A stretch of 64,000 nt of DNA from Collinsella sp. TM09-10AT (lineage in GTDB: Bacteria; Actinomycetota; Coriobacteriia; Coriobacteriales; Coriobacteriaceae), in contig NZ_QSOP01000003.1 in the NCBI RefSeq assembly GCF_003436275.1, forward strand, positions 62,001 to 126,000, written 5' to 3'. How positions within the stretch are numbered: the first letter of the stretch is position 1; the number at the start of each line of letters is the position of its first letter. Below are positions 40,052 to 49,396 of the stretch, one piece after another. Both the position numbers and the translations under genes were made by a program. Below the pieces are notes generated by a model. The model saw only the letters and a list, made by a program, of their open reading frames with translations. It was not told the DNA's origin and searched no databases.

Positions 40052-41770
40052 CGTGCGGTACTGACCGATTGCGCGGTACTTTTCGTAGCGGAGGTTTGTG
40101 AGGGTCGCGTCGTCGAGCTGCTCAAGCGTATCGAAGGCATCAAATGCCGAGGACATGACGACACCGGCGATCTCCTCATGCGACAGGCCCCTATCGTCAA
40201 CAATGCCGTCGATGATGCCGAGCGCCAACAGATCGGGGGCCGTGAGCTTAAGCGCCTCAGCGGCCTCATTCGCGCGCTCGGTATCCTTCCACAGGATCGA
40301 CGCACAGGCCTCGGGGCTCACGACCGAATAGGCCGAGCTCGAGAGCATCAGGATGCGGTCGGCCACGGACAGCGCCAGCGCGCCACCAGAGCCGCCCTCG
40401 CCTGTCACCACCGAGACAATCGGCGTCTTAAGGCCGCTCATCTCCATGAGATTCTGGGCAATCGCCTCGCCCTGGCCGCGCTCCTCGGCACCGATGCCGC
40501 AAAACGCGCCCGAAGTATCAACCAGGCACAGAACCGGCCGACCAAACTTTTCGGCCTGGTGCATCAGGCGACGTGCCTTGCGGTAGCCCTCGGGATGTGC
40601 CATACCAAAGTTGCGACGCATGCGCTCTTTGGTCGTGGTACCGCGCTCGATGGCGATGACCGTTACGGGGCGTCCGTCTTTCCAGCCAATGCCAGCCACC
40701 ACAGCGGCGTCGTCGCCAAAGTAGCGGTCGCCGTGCAGCTCTACGAATCCGTCGAGACCCAACGAGATCATCTCGCCTGCCGTGGCGCGGTTCGCCGAGC
40801 GAGTCTGTTTGACGATTTCGAGCGCGCTTTTTGGTGCGGCCGAGCGCTTAAACAAGTGTCCCAGCTTTTTGTCGCGACGACCCGTATGCACGATCTCATG
40901 CGGTGCCCCCAGGCCGGGCGCGTACCCTTCGTGCAGCGCCAGCAGCTCGCCTACCGTGAGTGCAATCTCACCACGCGGAACAACGGCATCGCAAAAGCCG
41001 TGCTCCAGCAAAAACTCGGAACGCTGGAATCCCTTGGGCAGACGCTTGTGCATGTTCTGCTCGATCACGCGCGGGCCGGCAAATGCCGTCAGGGCATCGG
41101 GCTCGGCCAGGATAATGTCGCCCTCCATGGCAAAGCTCGCGGTTACACCTCCGGTCGTGGGATCGGTGAGCACCGTGATATACAGGCCGCCCGCCTCGCT
41201 GTGGCGCCTAACCGCTGCAGAAATCTTGGCCATCTGCATGAGCGAGGTCACGCCCTCCTGCATGCGGGCGCCGCCCGATACGGTAAAGCCAACGACCGGC
41301 AGCCCCAACTCGGCCGCGCGCTCAAAGACACGACAGATCTTCTCGCCCACCACGGAGCCCATTGAGCCCATCATAAAGTTGGCATCCATAAAGAAGAGCG
41401 CGGTATCGCAGCCGCAGATTTTGCCCCTGCCGCACACAACGGCATCGCGCTCGCCCGAACGCTCGCTCACGCTCTTAAGCTTGTCGGCATAACCGGGAAA
41501 CGAGAGGAAGTCCTTCGACGCCAGATTGGCATCCCATTCCTCAAAGGTACCCGCGTCGACCGTCATGCGCATGCGCGCGCGACCGCTCACGCGAAAGTGT
41601 TTGCCGCAACGAGGGCAGACCTCGAGGTTGTCGTGCAGGCGCGCCTCATCGATCACACGGCGGCACTCCGGGCATTTGACAAACACGTGGCGCGCGGGGA
41701 ACTCGGCGCACGACTCGGTTATCGGCCCCTCAAGGACATTGACCGTCTTCGCTTTTCTATTCATCAGCAT
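40046..41770 (-). CDS. accDA: Acetyl-CoA carboxylase carboxyltransferase, fused beta-alpha subunits
   Basis: The 574-residue protein joins AccD and AccA. The N-terminal part has the AccD zinc site (CPECRR...CPRCGKHF, residues about 34-57) and VSGGARMQEGVTSLMQMAK. From about residue 310 the AccA part follows with LHGDRYFGDDAAVVAGIG, GMAHPEGYRKARRLM, and GEGGSGGALALSVADR. It moves CO2 from biotin on AccB to acetyl-CoA, giving malonyl-CoA. Its start overlaps accC by 14 bp. It is the last gene of the fatty-acid operon. Confidence 0.95.
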   Translation of the reverse strand: MLMNRKAKTVNVLEGPITESCAEFPARHVFVKCPECRRVIDEARLHDNLEVCPRCGKHFRVSGRARMRMTVDAGTFEEWDANLASKDFLSFPGYADKLKSVSERSGERDAVVCGRGKICGCDTALFFMDANFMMGSMGSVVGEKICRVFERAAELGLPVVGFTVSGGARMQEGVTSLMQMAKISAAVRRHSEAGGLYITVLTDPTTGGVTASFAMEGDIILAEPDALTAFAGPRVIEQNMHKRLPKGFQRSEFLLEHGFCDAVVPRGEIALTVGELLALHEGYAPGLGAPHEIVHTGRRDKKLGHLFKRSAAPKSALEIVKQTRSANRATAGEMISLGLDGFVELHGDRYFGDDAAVVAGIGWKDGRPVTVIAIERGTTTKERMRRNFGMAHPEGYRKARRLMHQAEKFGRPVLCLVDTSGAFCGIGAEERGQGEAIAQNLMEMSGLKTPIVSVVTGEGGSGGALALSVADRILMLSSSAYSVVSPEACASILWKDTERANEAAEALKLTAPDLLALGIIDGIVDDRGLSHEEIAGVVMSSAFDAFDTLEQLDDATLTNLRYEKYRAIGQYRTM

Positions 41771-43100
41771 AGAGATGCCCCATCAGATCGGTGTGATACA
41801 TGCCCGACAAAAACTCGTCGTTTGCCAGCACGTCGAGCTGAAGCTCGCTATTTTCGCTCACGCCCTCAATCACGAGCTCGCCCAGGGCCGAGCGCATCTT
41901 GCGAATGGCACCGTCACGCGTGGGCGCGCACACGATGAGCTTGCCGAGCATGGAGTCGTAGTACGGCGGAACTTTCGCTCCGGTAAACATGGCGGAATCC
42001 CAGCGCACGCGCGGACCACCCGGCACACGCAACGCGGTGACCGTTCCACATGACGGTAGAAAGTCCGGCGTTTCGGCATTGATGCGGCACTCCATGGCGT
42101 GGTTGCGGACCGGTACGTCCTCCTGCTCAAAGGGCAGAGGCTGGCCGGCAGCCACGCGCAGCTGCCACTTAACCAGGTCGGTATCGGTCACAAACTCCGT
42201 AACCGGATGCTCCACCTGCAAGCGCGTGTTCATTTCCATAAAGTAGAAATTGCCGTCATCTGAGTACAAAAACTCGATGGTGCCAGCGCCCTCATAGCCA
42301 ACGGCACGAGCCAGGTCGCGCGCGGCCTTGTGCATACGGGCACGAATATCGTCGCGTCCGTCGAGGCACGGCGCGGGACTCTCCTCGATCAGCTTTTGGT
42401 TGCGGCGCTGCACCGAGCACTCGCGCTCGCCGAGTGAAAACACATGGCCCTGCTTATCGGCCATAATCTGTACCTCAACGTGATGCGCCGGCGCAACGAA
42501 CTTCTCCATGTAGCACTCGCCGTCACCAAAAACGGCCTCGCCCTCGGCACGCGCCTCGATGAACGCCTTTGCCGCATCTTCCACGCGCTCGACCTTGCGA
42601 ATACCGCGACCGCCGCCGCCCGCGCGCGCCTTAATAAGCACGGGGCAGCCGATGCGCTCGGCCTCGGCCGTCGCCTCCTCGGGGCTTTTGAGCAAATCGC
42701 AGCCCGGCACGATGGGCACGCCCGCAGCAGCGGCCGTTCGGCGTGCGGCGTCCTTGTCGCCCATGCTGTCGATCACCTCGGCCGAAGGACCGACAAACGC
42801 CAGACCGAACTTGTCGCAGTCGCGCACGAAGCTCGCCTTCTCGGAAAAGAAGCCATAGCCGGGATGAATTGCCTTAGCTCCCGACTTTACGGCACAGGTG
42901 AGCACGGCATCGTCGTTGAGGTAGCTCTCGGCAAGACGCGGGCCGCCGATGCAATACGCCTCGTCGGCAAGCTGCACGTGTAGCGCGTCCGCATCGGCCG
43001 TGGAATAAACGGCGACGGTCTTGATGCCCATATCGCGGCACGCGCGGATAACACGGACCGCGACTTCGCCGCGGTTGGCGATGAGCACTTTGTCGAACAT
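41757..43100 (-). CDS. accC: Acetyl-CoA carboxylase, biotin carboxylase subunit
   Basis: The 447-residue ATP-grasp enzyme has LIANRGEVAVRVIRACRDMG at the start, the Gly-rich ATP loop ARAGGGGRGIRKV, EMNTRLQVEHPVTE in the catalytic site, and a complete C-terminal domain. It carboxylates biotin on AccB using bicarbonate and ATP. ATG 43100 (MFDKV) is the family start; the frame continues upstream without similarity. Confidence 0.96.
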   Translation of the reverse strand: MFDKVLIANRGEVAVRVIRACRDMGIKTVAVYSTADADALHVQLADEAYCIGGPRLAESYLNDDAVLTCAVKSGAKAIHPGYGFFSEKASFVRDCDKFGLAFVGPSAEVIDSMGDKDAARRTAAAAGVPIVPGCDLLKSPEEATAEAERIGCPVLIKARAGGGGRGIRKVERVEDAAKAFIEARAEGEAVFGDGECYMEKFVAPAHHVEVQIMADKQGHVFSLGERECSVQRRNQKLIEESPAPCLDGRDDIRARMHKAARDLARAVGYEGAGTIEFLYSDDGNFYFMEMNTRLQVEHPVTEFVTDTDLVKWQLRVAAGQPLPFEQEDVPVRNHAMECRINAETPDFLPSCGTVTALRVPGGPRVRWDSAMFTGAKVPPYYDSMLGKLIVCAPTRDGAIRKMRSALGELVIEGVSENSELQLDVLANDEFLSGMYHTDLMGHLYADE

Positions 43101-43110
43101 GGAGCCTTCC

Positions 43111-43533
43111 TTAACTTTCGTGCATGAGTGCAAAAGACATATCGGCGCGGCAGCAAACCTCACCGTTGACGCTCGCAGTACCCGTCGCAAAGCGGAACGG
43201 CCCGCGCGCACGCGTGATGGAGCACACTAGATCCACCGTGTCGCCCGGGCGCACCGGACGCTTAAAGCGCACCTTGTCCAGACTCGTGTAGAACGGCGTC
43301 GCGCCGCGCGCCTCCTCATCGCCCATCAGCAGCACGCAGCAGTTCTGGGCGAGCATCTCGCACTGAATCACGCCGGGAACGACCGGGTTTCCCGGAAAAT
43401 GTCCCTGCAAAAAGTACTCGTCGCCTGTAATCGTGATCTTGCCGTGGGCCTCGTCGCCCACCAGCTCGGCTTCGTCGAGCAAAAGCATCGGCTCGCGATG
43501 CGGTAACAGCTTCTTGAGCTCTTCTTTGTTCAT
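43111..43533 (-). CDS. fabZ: 3-hydroxyacyl-ACP dehydratase FabZ
   Basis: The 140-residue hotdog-fold protein has LLPHREPMLLLD and the catalytic helix HFPGNPVVPGVIQCEMLAQ, with His and Glu in place. It dehydrates 3-hydroxyacyl-ACP. I start at ATG 43533 (AGGTGA upstream); a GTG at 43542 directly abutting the accB stop is possible. Confidence 0.94.
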   Translation of the reverse strand: MNKEELKKLLPHREPMLLLDEAELVGDEAHGKITITGDEYFLQGHFPGNPVVPGVIQCEMLAQNCCVLLMGDEEARGATPFYTSLDKVRFKRPVRPGDTVDLVCSITRARGPFRFATGTASVNGEVCCRADMSFALMHES

Positions 43534-43542
43534 GGATATCAC

Positions 43543-44016
43543 CTATCCGATCCTCATGAGGCAGCTGCCAAACTCCACGAGGTCGCCGTCGGCCACGCAG
43601 ATCTCGAGCACCTCACCGTCTGCCTCGGCCGTCACCTCGTTGAGAACCTTCATGGCCTCGATGATGCAGAGGGTCTCGCCGGCCTTGACCTTGGAGCCCA
43701 CGCGCACAAATGGCTCGTCGCCCGGCGCAGGGGCAGCATAGAAGACGCCCACCATGGGAGCAGTCACCTCGGTGCCCTTGGGCTCCGGCGCGGCGGCAGG
43801 TGTCTGCGTGGCGGGTTCCGGTGCGGCAGGCGCGACTGTGGGAGCTGCAACTTGAGCGGCCATGGCGCTCGGCATAGGCATGGGCACGGCAACCGGCTGC
43901 GCCACACTCGCGCGCTCGAGTTCGACCGCGGTGCCATCGGGCTCCTCAACGCGTACGCGCGTGAGGCCGCGGTCCTCCATCACATCGGCTATCTCGGCAA
44001 GTCTTTTGGAATCCAT
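43543..44016 (-). CDS. accB: Acetyl-CoA carboxylase, biotin carboxyl carrier protein
   Basis: The 157-residue protein has a short N-terminal segment, an Ala/Pro-rich hinge (about 40-80) and a C-terminal biotinyl domain. The biotinylated Lys lies in EAMKVLNEV near residue 122. It is the swinging carrier between AccC and AccDA. BirA, encoded upstream on the other strand, should attach the biotin. Confidence 0.95.
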   Translation of the reverse strand: MDSKRLAEIADVMEDRGLTRVRVEEPDGTAVELERASVAQPVAVPMPMPSAMAAQVAAPTVAPAAPEPATQTPAAAPEPKGTEVTAPMVGVFYAAPAPGDEPFVRVGSKVKAGETLCIIEAMKVLNEVTAEADGEVLEICVADGDLVEFGSCLMRIG

Positions 44017-44019
44017 GCT

Positions 44020-45267
44020 CTAGCTCCTCGTATATCTACGCAGCGCGATGGCGGCGTTGTGCCCGCCAAAGCCCAGGTTGGTCGAAAGCGCCCAGGTAAG
44101 GTCGGCACGAACCGCGCGATTGGGCGTGTAATCAAGATCGCAGGCGGAATCGGGCGTGTGGTAGTTAATGGTCGGCGGCACCACGCCCTGCTCGAGTGCC
44201 ATGGCGCAGGCCATGACCTCGATGGCCCCCGTGGCACCGATCATGTGCCCCGTCATCGACTTGGTCGACGAGACATGTGCGGCGCGCGCCGCGTCCTCGC
44301 CGAGCGCTCGCTTAATGCCCGCCGTCTCGGACGAATCATTAAGCTTGGTCGAGGTGCCGTGGGCATTGATGTAGAGGCCCTCGGAAGGCTTGACGTCGCC
44401 CTCGGCCACCGCCAGCGATATCGCGCGGGCAATGCCGGCGGCCTCGGGATCGGGACTCGTGATGTGATAAGCATCATCGGTGTTGCCGTAGCCCACGACC
44501 TCGGCATAAATGTGCGCACCGCGCGCCTGCGCATGTTCCATGCTCTCGAGTACCAGCACGCAAGCGCCCTCGCCCATCACAAAGCCGTCGCGGTCTGCAT
44601 CGAACGGGCGGCAAGCCGTCGCAGGATCGGGGTTGGTGGTCAATGCGCGGCAGGACGTAAAGCCTGCAACGGCATCGGGGATAATGGCCGCCTCGGCGCC
44701 GCCCGCGAGGATCGCGTCGGCATAGCCGTGCTTGATGGCGCGGAACGCCTCGCCCACCGCATGGGCCGAGGTCGCGCAAGCAGTCACGACTGGCAGGGTC
44801 GGTCCCTTTGCCTTGTGGCGGATCGCGATATTGCCCGAAGCCATGTTGGGGATCATCATCGCAATCATATAGGGCGATGCGCGGCGAGGTCCACGATCGG
44901 CGATCGTGTGGACGTTGTCGACGAGCGTCGTCATGCCGCCCACGCCCGAGCCCACGTAGACGCCCAGGCGCTCACGATCGATGGCGCCTTCGACATCAAA
45001 GCCCGCATCGTGCATTGCCTCGTCCGAAGCCGCCATCGCAAACTGAACGCAGGGGTCGAGATGCTTGGCGTCACGCTTGCCAAAGTACTCGTTGCCGTCA
45101 AAGCCCTTGACTTCGGCCGCCACCTTGACGGTAAACGCATCGGTATCGAAGTGCGTGATCGGGCCGATGCCGCACGTGCCGGCACACATGGCCGCCCAGG
45201 TGGCAAGCGCGGTGTTGCCGAGCGGCGATACGGCACCGATGCCGGTGATTGCAACTCTCTGTTCCAT
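44020..45267 (-). CDS. fabF: 3-oxoacyl-ACP synthase II (FabF)
   Basis: The 415-residue condensing enzyme has RVAITGIGAVSPLG, the active-site Cys in VVTACATSAHAVGEAF, and the catalytic His residues in NAHGTSTKLND and MTGHMIGATGA. It elongates acyl-ACP with malonyl-ACP. ATG 45267 has GAGGAG 6 nt upstream; an ATG one codon earlier is equally open. Confidence 0.95.
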   Translation of the reverse strand: MEQRVAITGIGAVSPLGNTALATWAAMCAGTCGIGPITHFDTDAFTVKVAAEVKGFDGNEYFGKRDAKHLDPCVQFAMAASDEAMHDAGFDVEGAIDRERLGVYVGSGVGGMTTLVDNVHTIADRGPRRASPYMIAMMIPNMASGNIAIRHKAKGPTLPVVTACATSAHAVGEAFRAIKHGYADAILAGGAEAAIIPDAVAGFTSCRALTTNPDPATACRPFDADRDGFVMGEGACVLVLESMEHAQARGAHIYAEVVGYGNTDDAYHITSPDPEAAGIARAISLAVAEGDVKPSEGLYINAHGTSTKLNDSSETAGIKRALGEDAARAAHVSSTKSMTGHMIGATGAIEVMACAMALEQGVVPPTINYHTPDSACDLDYTPNRAVRADLTWALSTNLGFGGHNAAIALRRYTRS

Positions 45268-45306
45268 CATGGTCTCCTCATCCAAGCCGTTCTTCGGCCC
45301 TGGTTT

Positions 45307-46080
45307 CTACATCGCCATTCCGCCGTCGACGCGCACGACCTCGCCCGTAATGTAAGCAGCCGCATCGCTCGCTAAAAAGCGCACCACGCCGGCCACTTCC
45401 TCGGGACGTGCCATGCGCTTAAGGGGAATCTGTTCCTCGGTTGCCGTACGCACCTTCTCCGAGAGCTTTGCCGTCATATCTGTCTCGACAAACCCGGGGG
45501 CGACCGCGTTCGCTCGTACGCCACGAGGCGCAAGCTCGCGCGCCACCGCCTTGGTAAGCCCTATCACGCCCGCCTTGGAAGCAGCGTAGTTGGCTTGCCC
45601 GGCATTGCCCATCAGGCCCACGACCGAGCTCATGTTGACGACGCAACCGCCGCGCTGGCGCATAAAGGTCTTGGTGAGCGCGCGCGTCATATTGAATGTT
45701 CCCTTGAGATTGACATCGAGCACGCGATCGAATGCGTCATCGCCCATGCGCATGAGCAGGCCATCGCGGGTGATGCCGGCGTTGTTGACGAGCGCCCAAA
45801 TGGAACCAAAGTCGTTGAGGACCGCTTCCACGCACGCGTTGACAGCAGCGGGATCGGCCACGTCGCATTGATATGCGCGTGCCGTGGCGCCAACCGCCTC
45901 ACAGGCTTCGCACGTCTCGCGCGCCGCATCGACGCTGCCGGCATAGACGACGGCGATATCAAAGCCGTCCTCCGCCAGACCGACACCGCAGGCGCGGCCG
46001 ATACCCCGCGAGCCGCCCGTGACCAGTGCCACGCGACGTGAGTCGTTGCGCTCGAGCGCGCCGTTGTTCAAGTTGCCCAT
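45307..46080 (-). CDS. fabG: 3-oxoacyl-ACP reductase FabG
   Basis: The 257-residue short-chain dehydrogenase has the cofactor loop VTGGSRGIGRACG, NNAGITRDGLLMRM, catalytic Ser in NMSSVVGLMG and the YxxxK motif NYAASKAGV. It reduces 3-oxoacyl-ACP with NADPH. Its position between fabD and fabF fixes the assignment among SDR enzymes. Confidence 0.94.
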   Translation of the reverse strand: MGNLNNGALERNDSRRVALVTGGSRGIGRACGVGLAEDGFDIAVVYAGSVDAARETCEACEAVGATARAYQCDVADPAAVNACVEAVLNDFGSIWALVNNAGITRDGLLMRMGDDAFDRVLDVNLKGTFNMTRALTKTFMRQRGGCVVNMSSVVGLMGNAGQANYAASKAGVIGLTKAVARELAPRGVRANAVAPGFVETDMTAKLSEKVRTATEEQIPLKRMARPEEVAGVVRFLASDAAAYITGEVVRVDGGMAM

Positions 46081-46110
46081 GTCATTCCTTTCGGGTTACA
46101 GCCCTGTGGA

Positions 46111-47037
46111 CTATGCGAGCTCGTCGGCAATAGCTGCGACCTGCTCGGCCGTTTCGCACGAATACACGCGAACGTCGCTCAGCGTACGCTTGACCAGGCC
46201 CGACAGCATTTTGCCAGGGCCGACCTCAATAAACGTGTCGATGTCCTGATTCTGCAGAGTATGCAGCGTGTCGACCCAGCGAACGGCATGACTCACCTGA
46301 TTGGCCAAGACATCCGATGCCGCTCGCGGGTCCGCCGGATAGGGCGCCGCCGTCATGTTTGCCATGACCGGAATCAGCAGCGGTGACGGCGCGTGGCCGG
46401 CTTGGATATACGTCGCCAGCCCCTCAGTCGCCTCGGCCATATAGGGGCTATGAAATGCGCCCGACACCGCGACTTTCATAGCGCGGCCGCCAGCCTCTTT
46501 TACTAGGACGTCGAGCTCCTGCAGCGCCTCGGGCGCTCCGGCAACAACCGTCTGCTGCGGACTGTTGTAGTTGACCGGCCAGCAGTCCTCGCCGGCCTGT
46601 TTTGCCAGGTTCTCGACTTGCGCCGCATCGAGCTTGATGACGGCGCGCATGCCGCCCGGATGGCGCTCGGCAGCCGCGGCCATCAGCGCCGCGCGCTTGC
46701 ACACGAGCTCAAAGCCCGCTCGCGTATCGAACGCCCCCGCAAAGGTGAGCGCGGCGACCTCGCCAAGCGAAAAACCCGCACAGGCGGCAGGTACCACGCC
46801 GCGCTCACGCAGGGCGGCAGCCGCTGCCAGATCGTGAACGAACACGCACGGCTGCGTGTTCTCGGTCTGCGAGAGTTCCTCCTTGGAGGCGCTTCGGCAC
46901 TGCTCACTGGTCCCCGGGCGCACCTCGTCGGCAATGGCGAACACCTCGGCGGCGGCCGGCGATGCCTCGATCAGGTCGACGCCCATCGCGGGGTGCTGGG
47001 CGCCCTGGCCGGCAAACAGAAACGCTACGCCACCCAT
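46111..47037 (-). CDS. fabD: Malonyl-CoA:ACP transacylase FabD
   Basis: The 308-residue acyltransferase has FLFAGQGAQHPAMG, the nucleophile Ser in GFSLGEVAAL (GHSLGE in many homologues; the residue before Ser varies in Gram-positives), and GAFHSPYM with the catalytic His. It loads malonate onto ACP. ATG 47037 overlaps the fabK stop by 13 bp. Confidence 0.93.
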   Translation of the reverse strand: MGGVAFLFAGQGAQHPAMGVDLIEASPAAAEVFAIADEVRPGTSEQCRSASKEELSQTENTQPCVFVHDLAAAAALRERGVVPAACAGFSLGEVAALTFAGAFDTRAGFELVCKRAALMAAAAERHPGGMRAVIKLDAAQVENLAKQAGEDCWPVNYNSPQQTVVAGAPEALQELDVLVKEAGGRAMKVAVSGAFHSPYMAEATEGLATYIQAGHAPSPLLIPVMANMTAAPYPADPRAASDVLANQVSHAVRWVDTLHTLQNQDIDTFIEVGPGKMLSGLVKRTLSDVRVYSCETAEQVAAIADELA

Positions 47038-47969
47038 GCGCACGCACCCTTCAGGACGTGCTCGGCGCCATCGACCAGGTCGTCAACGATTTCACGTGCA
47101 CTTTGGCGCTCGTTGACCATGCCGGCAATCTGTCCACACAAAAACGAGCCCTCTTCGTAATTGCCGTCCTTGGCGGCCTTGCGAAGGGCGCCCGTGCCCA
47201 TGGCCCCGAGCTCCTCGACGCTTACGCCCGCCGCCTCGCTCTTGGCGTAGGCGTTGGTGAAGGGGCTCTTGAGGGCACGCACCGGGTGTCCCGTCGAGCG
47301 GCCGGTCGCACGCGTCGAGGTGTCGTTGGCCTTCAGGACCATCTCCTTGTACTGCTCCGATACGGTGCACTCATCTGCGATCAGAAAGCGCGTACCCACC
47401 TGCACGCCGGCGGCGCCCAGCATAAAGGCGGCCGCCACGCCGCGGCCATCGGCGATACCGCCAGCCGCAACCACGGGAATATCGACCGCATCGACAACCT
47501 GCGGCACCAGTACCATCGTCGAGGTCTCGCCAATATGGCCGCCTGATTCGGTACCCTCGGCAACCACGGCAGTGGCTCCACGACGCGCCACGAGGCGCGC
47601 CAGCGCCACCGAGGCAACGACCGGGATGACCTTGATGCCCGCCTCGTTCCACGCCTTCATGTACTTGGTGGGATTGCCGGCACCCGTCACGACGACCGGC
47701 ACCCGCTCGTCAATCACGACCCGCGCGACCTCGTCGGCAAACGGGCTCATGAGCATGACGTTGACGCCAAAGGGCTTATCCGTCCTGGCGCGCAGCTCAT
47801 GAATCTGGTCGCGCAGCCAGTTGGCGTCGGCGTTCATGGCCGCGATAATCCCTAAGCCGCCCGCCTCGGACACTGCGGACGCCAGCGAGGCGTCGGCGAT
47901 CCAGGCCATACCGCCCTGGAACACGGGCTTTTCGATGCCGAGCAGATCGCAGAGAGGAGTCTTGAGCAT
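47025..47969 (-). CDS. fabK: Enoyl-ACP reductase II FabK (FMN-dependent)
   Basis: The 314-residue TIM-barrel flavoprotein has PVFQGGMAWIADASLA, GVNVMLMSP, VVAEGTESGGHIGE, AAGGIADGRGVAAAFMLGA and GTRFLIADEC, as in FabK and nitronate monooxygenases. Its place between acpP and fabD, as in streptococci, makes it the enoyl reductase. This replaces FabI, so triclosan resistance of this step would be expected. Confidence 0.93.
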   Translation of the reverse strand: MLKTPLCDLLGIEKPVFQGGMAWIADASLASAVSEAGGLGIIAAMNADANWLRDQIHELRARTDKPFGVNVMLMSPFADEVARVVIDERVPVVVTGAGNPTKYMKAWNEAGIKVIPVVASVALARLVARRGATAVVAEGTESGGHIGETSTMVLVPQVVDAVDIPVVAAGGIADGRGVAAAFMLGAAGVQVGTRFLIADECTVSEQYKEMVLKANDTSTRATGRSTGHPVRALKSPFTNAYAKSEAAGVSVEELGAMGTGALRKAAKDGNYEEGSFLCGQIAGMVNERQSAREIVDDLVDGAEHVLKGACAWVA

Positions 47970-47971
47970 CT

Positions 47972-48208
47972 CTACTTCTCCAATGCCGCCTCGACCGTAT
48001 CGGCGAACTCGCCGACCGTCTTGGGGTTCTCCTCGGTATCGAGCTGGATGCCAAACTCGTCCTCAACGGCGACGAGGATCTCGACGGTGCCCAGACTGTC
48101 GAGACCAATCTCCTCGAGCGTGGACTCGGGCTTCATCTCGACGTCGTCAAGACCGGCGGTCTCGCGGATAACATCGCAAACGCGCTCGAAGGTCTTCTGA
48201 TCTGCCAT
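47972..48208 (-). CDS. acpP: Acyl carrier protein
   Basis: The 78-residue acidic protein has the phosphopantetheine attachment Ser38 in IGLDSLGTVEI and the standard four-helix ACP length. It carries acyl chains for the Fab enzymes. It lies 2 bp from fabK and 52 bp from fabH. Confidence 0.95.
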   Translation of the reverse strand: MADQKTFERVCDVIRETAGLDDVEMKPESTLEEIGLDSLGTVEILVAVEDEFGIQLDTEENPKTVGEFADTVEAALEK

Positions 48209-48260
48209 GGTAGTTCTCCTTTGTTTGTGCCCTAGGGGCGTTTTTATTTCCTATGTGCGA

Positions 48261-49220
48261 CTACTTCCAACGAAGTAGATAGCCACCTATATCCAGACCG
48301 GCGCCAAATCCAACGAGGGCGATGGTATCGCCCGCATTCAGTGCGTCGGTGCGTGCCAGCCGGTCAAGCGCAAAGGGAATGCAGGCGCTCGAAATGTTGC
48401 CGGTCTCGCGCAGCGTTCGAACCACGCGCTCGCCTGGCACGCCGAGGCGCTTGACCGCCTGACTCAGGATTCGTTCGTTAGCCTGATGGAATACAAAATG
48501 GTCGATGCCCTCGACCGAAATGCCCGCATCGCTCGCAAGCTTATGGACCGTGTCGCAGATGGCGTTGACGCCGAACTTGAACACGCGGCGGCCATTCATG
48601 GACAGCACGCTCTCGCTATCTGCGGAGGCCTTAAACGGCGAGGTGCCGACCAGACCGGGAACGCACAACGTCTCGACGTCGGGCGCCGTCGAAAGCTCAA
48701 CGGCAAGGGGGCTGTCTCCCCCAGCCTCAATCACCGCGGCGCCTGCCCCATCGCCAAAGAGCACACAGGTGGCGCGGTCGGTCCAGTCGAGCGCGCGCGT
48801 CATCTGCTCGGCGGCAACGACAAGCACATGCTTGGCTCGTCCTCGGGCGATATAGCCCTCGGCAACATCGAGCGCAAATACGAAGCCGGCGCAGGCAGCC
48901 GAGACATCGAAGGCAGGGCACGTCGCGCCCAGTCGCTCAGCAACGGCACACGCCTCGGCGGGAACAAGGTGGTCACCCGTCGTCGTCGAGCAGACGATCA
49001 AATCCAGCTGGCTCGCGTCGATTCCGGACACCTGGAGTGCCCGCTCGCTCGCTGCCACGGCAAGGTCGTCGAGCGACTCGGTGGTGCACACATGACGGCT
49101 CTTGATGCCTGTGCGGGTAAAAATCCACTCATCCGAGGTATCGAGGAACTCGGACAGCTCGTCATTGGAAACACTGCGCTTGGGAAGCGCCGAGCCTGTT
49201 CCAAGAATCGTGAAACCCAT
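48261..49220 (-). CDS. fabH: 3-oxoacyl-ACP synthase III (FabH)
   Basis: The 319-residue ketoacyl synthase has the catalytic Cys in VSAACAGFVFAL, His in VFHQANERIL and Asn in GNISSACIPFAL. It starts each fatty-acid chain with acetyl- or branched acyl-CoA. ATG 49220 follows AAAGGAGG. It is the first gene of the operon, directly behind the paired palindromes at 49239-49254 and 49287-49302. Confidence 0.95.
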   Translation of the reverse strand: MGFTILGTGSALPKRSVSNDELSEFLDTSDEWIFTRTGIKSRHVCTTESLDDLAVAASERALQVSGIDASQLDLIVCSTTTGDHLVPAEACAVAERLGATCPAFDVSAACAGFVFALDVAEGYIARGRAKHVLVVAAEQMTRALDWTDRATCVLFGDGAGAAVIEAGGDSPLAVELSTAPDVETLCVPGLVGTSPFKASADSESVLSMNGRRVFKFGVNAICDTVHKLASDAGISVEGIDHFVFHQANERILSQAVKRLGVPGERVVRTLRETGNISSACIPFALDRLARTDALNAGDTIALVGFGAGLDIGGYLLRWK

Positions 49221-49238
49221 CACTAACCTCCTTTGAGT

Positions 49239-49302
49239 TGTTGACGTGTTTACATCGACCAAGAGAGGATAGCGCATTCTTCGCCTTGTTGACGTGTTAA
49301 CA
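49239..49302. promoter_or_regulatory. Two palindromic operator candidates before fabH
   Basis: TGTTGACGTGTTTACA (49239-49254) and TGTTGACGTGTTAACA (49287-49302) share 15 of 16 bases. Both fit the inverted pattern TGTTrAC-N2-GTywACA, and their starts are 48 bp apart. Between them TATCCT on the minus strand is a plausible -10 for fabH. The arrangement suggests one repressor bound at two sites across the promoter. No matching regulator gene is in the operon. Confidence 0.65.
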
Positions 49303-49396
49303 TTAAATTGTCCAAATGCGACAAAGGCTTCACATTGTGTCTATCTATCGACACCATTGCGCCATTCACTTATTCATTAGGGAGGTAGCAGCCGCT

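Noticed and set aside
43042..43053. Alternative upstream starts for several genes (accC, rplB, PTS EIIC, orphan EIIC)
   Set aside because: Extended open frames run past the true starts because of high G+C; ribosome sites and family N-termini support the internal ATGs.
43852..45375. 507-codon plus-strand frame opposite fabF/accB
   Set aside because: Antisense to two certain genes; no domain and unusual His/Arg composition.
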